Translations under genes and position numbers: made by a program
Shown here: positions 60,172 through 64,000 of the stretch, one piece after another
Layout: each line of letters begins with the position of its first letter
Position numbering within the stretch: the first letter of the stretch is position 1
Source of the DNA: Aldehydirespirator sp965221185
GTDB taxonomy: Bacteria > Actinomycetota > Acidimicrobiia > Acidimicrobiales > Aldehydirespiratoraceae
Reading direction: 5' to 3'
Assembly (NCBI GenBank): GCA_965221185.1
Contig: OZ244866.1
Span: 1 to 64,000 of the forward strand
Length of the DNA: 64,000 nucleotides
The notes under the pieces: generated by a model
The model's database searches: none
Told to the model about the DNA's origin: nothing
The model's input: only the letters and a program-made list of their open reading frames with translations

Positions 60172-61041
60172 TCAGGTTCTGGGGAGCTCGTCGCGGATGG
60201 GGTTTCGGAGGGTGCCGATCTCGGGGACCGTCACCTCCACCACGTCGCCCGGCTTGAGCCACACCGGCGGGTCGAGGCGGGCGCCCGCGCCGGTGGGGGT
60301 TCCGGTGAAGATCACGTCGCCGGCGTCGAGGCCGACGAAGGTGGACAGGTAGTTGATCTGGTACTCGATGGCGAAGTGCATGTTGCCGGCCAGGTCGTCC
60401 TGGCGCAGTTCGCCGTTGACCCGGGTGGTGAGGTGCAGATCCGCGAGCTCGCCGATCTCGTCCAGGGTCACCAGCCAGGGGCCGATCGATCCGCTGCGGT
60501 GCCAGTTCTTGCCCTGGGTAACGTTGAAGCGCCCGTGGCGGATCCAGTCCCGGATGGTGCCCTCGTTGCCGAGCGTCACACCGGCGATGTGGCTGCGGGC
60601 ATTCTCGATACCGATACGGCGACCGCCGGTGCCGATCACCACCACGATCTCGCCCTCGTAGTCGAGCTGCTCGGACTCCGGGGGCCGCAGCAGGGCCTGC
60701 TCGTGGCCGACCAGCGTCTCGGGGAAGCGCACGAACACGCTCGGGTAGGAGTCGCGGCGGTCCTCGGCGTACTCGGCGCCGCGCCCGCCGTAGTTCACTC
60801 CGATGCAGATGATCTTGCCGGGACGGGGGAGCAGCCGCTCGAAGACAAGGTCGTCGAGGGCGTGATCGGCGGCGTCGGACGCAGCCCACCCAGCCGCCTC
60901 GTCCATGCGGCCCTGGGCGATCAGGTCACCGAGGTCGTTCACGCCGTTGATGCGGTCGGCGAGGTCGACCACCCCTGTCCGGTCGGGTGCGAGAACCCCG
61001 AACGACGGGACTCCGTGGGCGGTGTAGCTGAGCAGGCGCAT
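60172..61041 (-). CDS. Fumarylacetoacetate-hydrolase-family protein (HpaG-like)
   Basis: 289 residues from the ATG at 61041; the frame runs upstream but overlaps the divergent hpaF. FAH fold: KIICIGVNYGGRGAEYAEDR, LDYEGEIVVVIGTGGRRI, GVTLGNEGTIRDW, and GDVIFTGTPTGAGARLDPPV, with the metal-binding EGE. Possible reactions are fumarylpyruvate hydrolysis or the HpaG decarboxylase/isomerase step of homoprotocatechuate breakdown. The divergent neighbours hpaF and hpaE favour HpaG. Confidence 0.85.
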   Translation of the reverse strand: MRLLSYTAHGVPSFGVLAPDRTGVVDLADRINGVNDLGDLIAQGRMDEAAGWAASDAADHALDDLVFERLLPRPGKIICIGVNYGGRGAEYAEDRRDSYPSVFVRFPETLVGHEQALLRPPESEQLDYEGEIVVVIGTGGRRIGIENARSHIAGVTLGNEGTIRDWIRHGRFNVTQGKNWHRSGSIGPWLVTLDEIGELADLHLTTRVNGELRQDDLAGNMHFAIEYQINYLSTFVGLDAGDVIFTGTPTGAGARLDPPVWLKPGDVVEVTVPEIGTLRNPIRDELPRT

Positions 61042-61104
61042 AGACGTCCGTGGGGGGTCGGCGGCAGGAGCGGAACCGTACAATCGTGGCGGACGGGACC
61101 GCCC

Positions 61105-61489
61105 ATGCCTCACATCATCATCGAATACTCGGCCAACCTCGACGAGTTGACAGACATCGACGCCCTCGTGGCCGCGGTCCATGAGGCGGCGCTCGACGAC
61201 GGCCTTCCCGCCCTCGACGCGCTGCGCACCCGGGCCGTGGCCCGCGACCACTACCGCATCGCCGACCGCGACCCGGCCTACGGGTTCGTGGCCGTGACCG
61301 CCCGCATCGGCCCCGGCGGCTGTCGAGCGGTTCCTGACCCGGCTCATGGACACCGTCGACGAGGCACTGGCTCCACTGCTGCCCGATCATCCGGTGGCTC
61401 TCAGCGCCGAGGTGCAGATGATCGACCCCGCCCTGCGAATCAACCGCAATCACGTCCACGCCCATCTCGCTCAGCGCGACCGCACCTAA
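61105..61489 (+). pseudogene. hpaF: 5-carboxymethyl-2-hydroxymuconate isomerase (HpaF-like), frameshifted
   Basis: The start MPHIIIEYSANLDELTDIDA (catalytic Pro after the first Met) and RIADRDPAYGFVAVTARIG follow HpaF. After residue about 70 the homologous continuation (AVERFLTRLMDTVDEAL, then ALRINRNHVHAHL) lies in a different phase. The full span is 385 bases, one more than a multiple of three, so a single-base indel near 61312-61325 in a GC-rich run breaks the frame. It may be a true pseudogene or a sequencing error. Intact, it would be a tautomerase-like isomerase of about 128 residues. Confidence 0.82.
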
Positions 61490-61521
61490 CCTCACCTGCG
61501 TGCGGCGATAGGAGGCGCGCT

Positions 61522-63048
61522 ATGGCAACCGCAGCCAGCTTCACTGCGAACCTCGCCGCGGCCGGGCAGCACCTGGCTCGCTTCTCGGCTGCGCCCACGC
61601 TGCACCTGATCGACGGCGAGCCCTCGGCCAGCGTTTCGGGCGAGACGTTCGCCAACACCTCGCCCGTCGACGGGATGCCCCTCGGAGACGTGGCCTCCGG
61701 CGACTCGGCCGACATCGCGGCCGCGGCTGACGCGGCTCGGGCGAGCTTCGACGAATGGTCGAGCACGCCGGGCGAGCAGCGCAAGCGGATCCTGCACGCG
61801 GTGGCCGACGCCATCGTGGCCAGGGCCGACGAGATCGCGGTGGTGGAGTCGGTCGACACCGGCCAGGCCATCCGCTTCATGGCCTCGGCCGCGCTGCGGG
61901 GCGCGGAGAACTTCCGGTTCTTCGCCGACCGGGCCCCGGCCGCGTCGGACGGCCTGGCCCTGCCGTCGGCCCACCATCTCAACTACACCAGCCGCCGGGC
62001 CATCGGCCCGGTGGGGGTGATCACGCCGTGGAACACGCCGTTCATGCTGTCCACCTGGAAGATCGCCCCTGCATTGGCTGCGGGGTGCACCGTGGTGCAC
62101 AAGCCGGCGGAGTGGAGCCCGCTCACCGCCTGCCTGCTGGCCGAGATCGCGCTCGACGCCGGGTTGCCCCCCGGTGTGCTCAACACGGTGCACGGAATGG
62201 GCGAGACCGCAGGCCGCGCCCTCACCGAGCACCCCGGCATCGCGGCTGTCGCCTTCGTGGGCGAGTCGGCCACCGGCTCGGCCATCCAGGCCCAGTCGGC
62301 GGCGACCCTCAAGCGGCTCCACTTCGAGCTGGGCGGCAAGAACCCGGTGATCGTGTTCGACGACGCCGACCTCGACCGTGCCCTCGACGCGGTTGCGTTC
62401 ATGATCTACAGCCTCAACGGCGAGCGCTGCACCAGCTCCAGCCGCCTGCATGTGCACCGGAGCATCTACGACGACTTCACGGAGCGCCTAGCGGTCAAGC
62501 TGCGCAACATTCCGGTGGGCCACCCCCTCGACCCTGCCACCGTGATCGGCCCGCTGATCCACCCCCGCCACTGCGAGAAGGTGCGCAGCTACATCGAGCT
62601 CGCCTCGACCGAAGGCGCCACTGTGGTCTCGGGCACGCCCTGGTCCGACGCCCCGCCGGAGGGCAACTACGTGACGCCGGTGCTGTTCACCGGGGCCACC
62701 AACGACATGCGCATCGCCCGCGAGGAGATCTTCGGCCCGGCGCTGACCGCCATTGCCTTCGACGACGAGGCCCATGCCGTCGCCCTCGCCAACGACACCG
62801 ACTACGGGCTGGCCGCCTACGTGTGGACCGGCGACGTGGGCCGGGCCCACCGGGTGGCCGATACGGTGGACGCCGGCATGGTGTGGGTCAACTCACAGAA
62901 CGTCCGCCACCTGCCGACCCCGTTCGGGGGCACCAAGCGCAGCGGCGTAGGCCGCGATGGTGGCGACTGGAGCTTCGACTTCTACATGGAGACCAAGAAC
63001 GTGGCCGTCGCCTTCGGCGACCACCCAATCCCCAAGCTCGGAGGCTGA
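61522..63048 (+). CDS. hpaE: 5-carboxymethyl-2-hydroxymuconate semialdehyde dehydrogenase (HpaE-like)
   Basis: 508 residues from the ATG at 61522 with GGAGG in front; a much longer open frame reaches back through hpaF but is spurious. NAD-dependent aldehyde dehydrogenase: GVITPWNTPFMLSTWKIAPA, FELGGKNPVIV with the general-base Glu, NGERCTSSSRL with the catalytic Cys, and EIFGPALTAI. The HpaE assignment rests on the neighbouring hpaF and FAH genes; other 2-hydroxymuconic semialdehyde dehydrogenases are possible. Confidence 0.88.
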   Translation: MATAASFTANLAAAGQHLARFSAAPTLHLIDGEPSASVSGETFANTSPVDGMPLGDVASGDSADIAAAADAARASFDEWSSTPGEQRKRILHAVADAIVARADEIAVVESVDTGQAIRFMASAALRGAENFRFFADRAPAASDGLALPSAHHLNYTSRRAIGPVGVITPWNTPFMLSTWKIAPALAAGCTVVHKPAEWSPLTACLLAEIALDAGLPPGVLNTVHGMGETAGRALTEHPGIAAVAFVGESATGSAIQAQSAATLKRLHFELGGKNPVIVFDDADLDRALDAVAFMIYSLNGERCTSSSRLHVHRSIYDDFTERLAVKLRNIPVGHPLDPATVIGPLIHPRHCEKVRSYIELASTEGATVVSGTPWSDAPPEGNYVTPVLFTGATNDMRIAREEIFGPALTAIAFDDEAHAVALANDTDYGLAAYVWTGDVGRAHRVADTVDAGMVWVNSQNVRHLPTPFGGTKRSGVGRDGGDWSFDFYMETKNVAVAFGDHPIPKLGG

Positions 63049-63052
63049 GACG

Positions 63053-64000
63053 ATGCAGACGCAGATGCTGATCGGAGGGCGCTGGCAGGACAGCGCCAGC
63101 GCCGAGCGGATCGAGGTGCTCGACCCGGCCACCGGCGACGGCGTCGCCGAGGTGGCCGCGGGTGGGCCGGCCGACGCCGTTGCGGCCTGCGACGCCGCCG
63201 CGGCCGCCCAGCCCGGCTGGGCCGCGACTGCACCCCGGGTCCGCTCGGAGATCCTGCGCGACTGCCACCGGATCATGATCGAGCACACCGACGAGTTGGC
63301 TGACCTGATCACCCTCGAGCACGGCAAGCCCCGGGCCGACGCGGTGGGGGAGGTGGCCTACGCGGCCGAGTTCTTCCGCTGGAATGCCGAGGAGACGGTG
63401 CGCATCCACGGCTCGATCAGCACCGCGCCCTCCGGCGACAAGCGCATCATCACCCGCCATCCGCCGGTCGGGGTGGTGGTGATGATCACGCCGTGGAACT
63501 TCCCGGCGGCGATGATCACCCGCAAGCTGGCCCCGGCGCTCGGCGCGGGCAACGCGGTGGTGGTCAAGCCGCCCCGGGAGGCGCCCCTCACCTCGCTGCG
63601 GGTCGGCGAGTTGCTGGCCGAGGCCGGAGTGCCGCCGGGGGTCGTCAATCTGGTCCCGACCACCGCCTCGGGCCCCTGGTTCGACGCTGCGGTGGACCAT
63701 CGGGCCGTGCGCATGGTGTCGTTCACCGGCTCCACCGAAGTGGGACGGATGCTGCTGCGCCGCTGCGCCGACCGGGTCCTCAAGACGGTTATGGAGCTGG
63801 GTGGCAACGCGCCCTTCGTGGTGTTCGCCGACGCCGACCTGGAGGCGGCCACCTCCGGGGCCATGGTGGCCAAGATGCGCCACTCGGCCGAGACCTGCAC
63901 CGCGGCCAACCGGTTCTTCGTGGAGGCGCCGGCGTACGACGAGTTCGTGGAGCGCCTGGCCGCGGCCATGGGGGCGATGAAGGTGGGCAGCGGCTTCGAC
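63053..64000 (+). CDS. Succinate-semialdehyde dehydrogenase-like, 3' end beyond window
   Basis: 316 residues seen, no stop before the edge. Aldehyde dehydrogenase with PVGVVVMITPWNFPAAMITR, VSFTGSTEVGRML, VMELGGNAPFVVF and the nucleophile region SAETCTAANRF. GabD-type sequence; four bases after hpaE. The homoprotocatechuate pathway ends in pyruvate and succinate semialdehyde, so this enzyme would feed succinate to the TCA cycle. Confidence 0.85.
   Translation, partial: MQTQMLIGGRWQDSASAERIEVLDPATGDGVAEVAAGGPADAVAACDAAAAAQPGWAATAPRVRSEILRDCHRIMIEHTDELADLITLEHGKPRADAVGEVAYAAEFFRWNAEETVRIHGSISTAPSGDKRIITRHPPVGVVVMITPWNFPAAMITRKLAPALGAGNAVVVKPPREAPLTSLRVGELLAEAGVPPGVVNLVPTTASGPWFDAAVDHRAVRMVSFTGSTEVGRMLLRRCADRVLKTVMELGGNAPFVVFADADLEAATSGAMVAKMRHSAETCTAANRFFVEAPAYDEFVERLAAAMGAMKVGSGFD

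Noticed and set aside
59914..63048. A single open frame of more than 1000 codons spanning the toxin, FAH, hpaF and hpaE region
   Set aside because: Only the part from 61522 encodes a recognisable enzyme. The first part is out of phase with the toxin and antisense to the FAH gene; long open frames by chance are common at this GC content.
1..64000. tRNA or rRNA genes
   Set aside because: None of the conserved T-arm or rRNA signatures were noticed in either strand by eye; a covariance search was not possible.

Overview
The window looks like chromosome from a high-GC actinobacterium, most likely an uncultured member of the Acidimicrobiia (inferred, not proven). Reasons: strong G/C third positions and many GTG starts with GTGA or ATGA overlaps; an actinobacterial-type coproheme decarboxylase (HemQ); a CysO-like sulfur carrier; an actinobacterial Tad pilus locus; and a CIRCE-controlled groEL with no groES beside it.

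Layout. (1) 1-10.7 kb is an accessory island of visibly lower GC. It holds a tyrosine-recombinase-like gene cut by the window edge, an XRE regulator, a two-gene restriction/defence-like module (Eco57I-type DNA methyltransferase plus PLD-SNF2 helicase), an unrecognised overlapping two-gene pair on the other strand, and a small orphan gene. (2) 10.8-19.4 kb, minus strand: Tad/Flp pilus operon (two large secreted proteins, CpaB, TadA, TadB, TadC, a pilin-like peptide, three TadE-like proteins). (3) 19.5-31.8 kb: hpnCDE squalene synthesis, LytR_C protein, glycerate kinase, CysO-like carrier, CIRCE-groEL, nitrobindin, FdhD, HemQ, SAM methyltransferase, a 29-bp tandem repeat, NUDIX and PAC2 proteins. 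(4) 31.8-39.6 kb: acetoacetyl-CoA synthetase, GNAT, PQQ-type sugar dehydrogenase, TesB, GtrA, methyltransferase, exported polysaccharide deacetylase. (5) 39.7-43.4 kb: cobalamin riboswitch, btuFCD-type importer and cobO. (6) 43.5-45.0 kb: a tail-anchored heptad/undecad repeat protein and an AIM24 protein. (7) 45-58.5 kb: catabolic block with HpaH, quinone oxidoreductase, P450, a branched-chain-type ABC importer with a fused LivM-LivG subunit, aldoxime dehydratase, nitrilase, a short AraC regulator, a nitronate monooxygenase broken by an in-frame TGA, and an amidase. (8) 58.5-60.1 kb: LuxR regulator and a PIN-type toxin-antitoxin pair. (9) 60.2-64 kb: homoprotocatechuate meta-pathway genes (FAH-family hpaG-like, frameshifted hpaF, hpaE) and a succinate-semialdehyde dehydrogenase running off the end.

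How genes work together. Block 7 reads as an aldoxime to nitrile to carboxylate/amide route with its own solute importer and regulators. Blocks 7 and 9 together supply several steps of 4-hydroxyphenylacetate (homoprotocatechuate) ring-cleavage, ending in succinate semialdehyde, which the last gene would oxidise. The two blocks could be one arylacetate programme: phenylacetaldoxime-type compounds give arylacetates that then feed the ring-cleavage branch. Best candidates for something new are the minus-strand two-gene pair in the island (8.2-9.8 kb), the methyltransferase/PLD-helicase module beside it, and the aldoxime-nitrile-P450-importer block.
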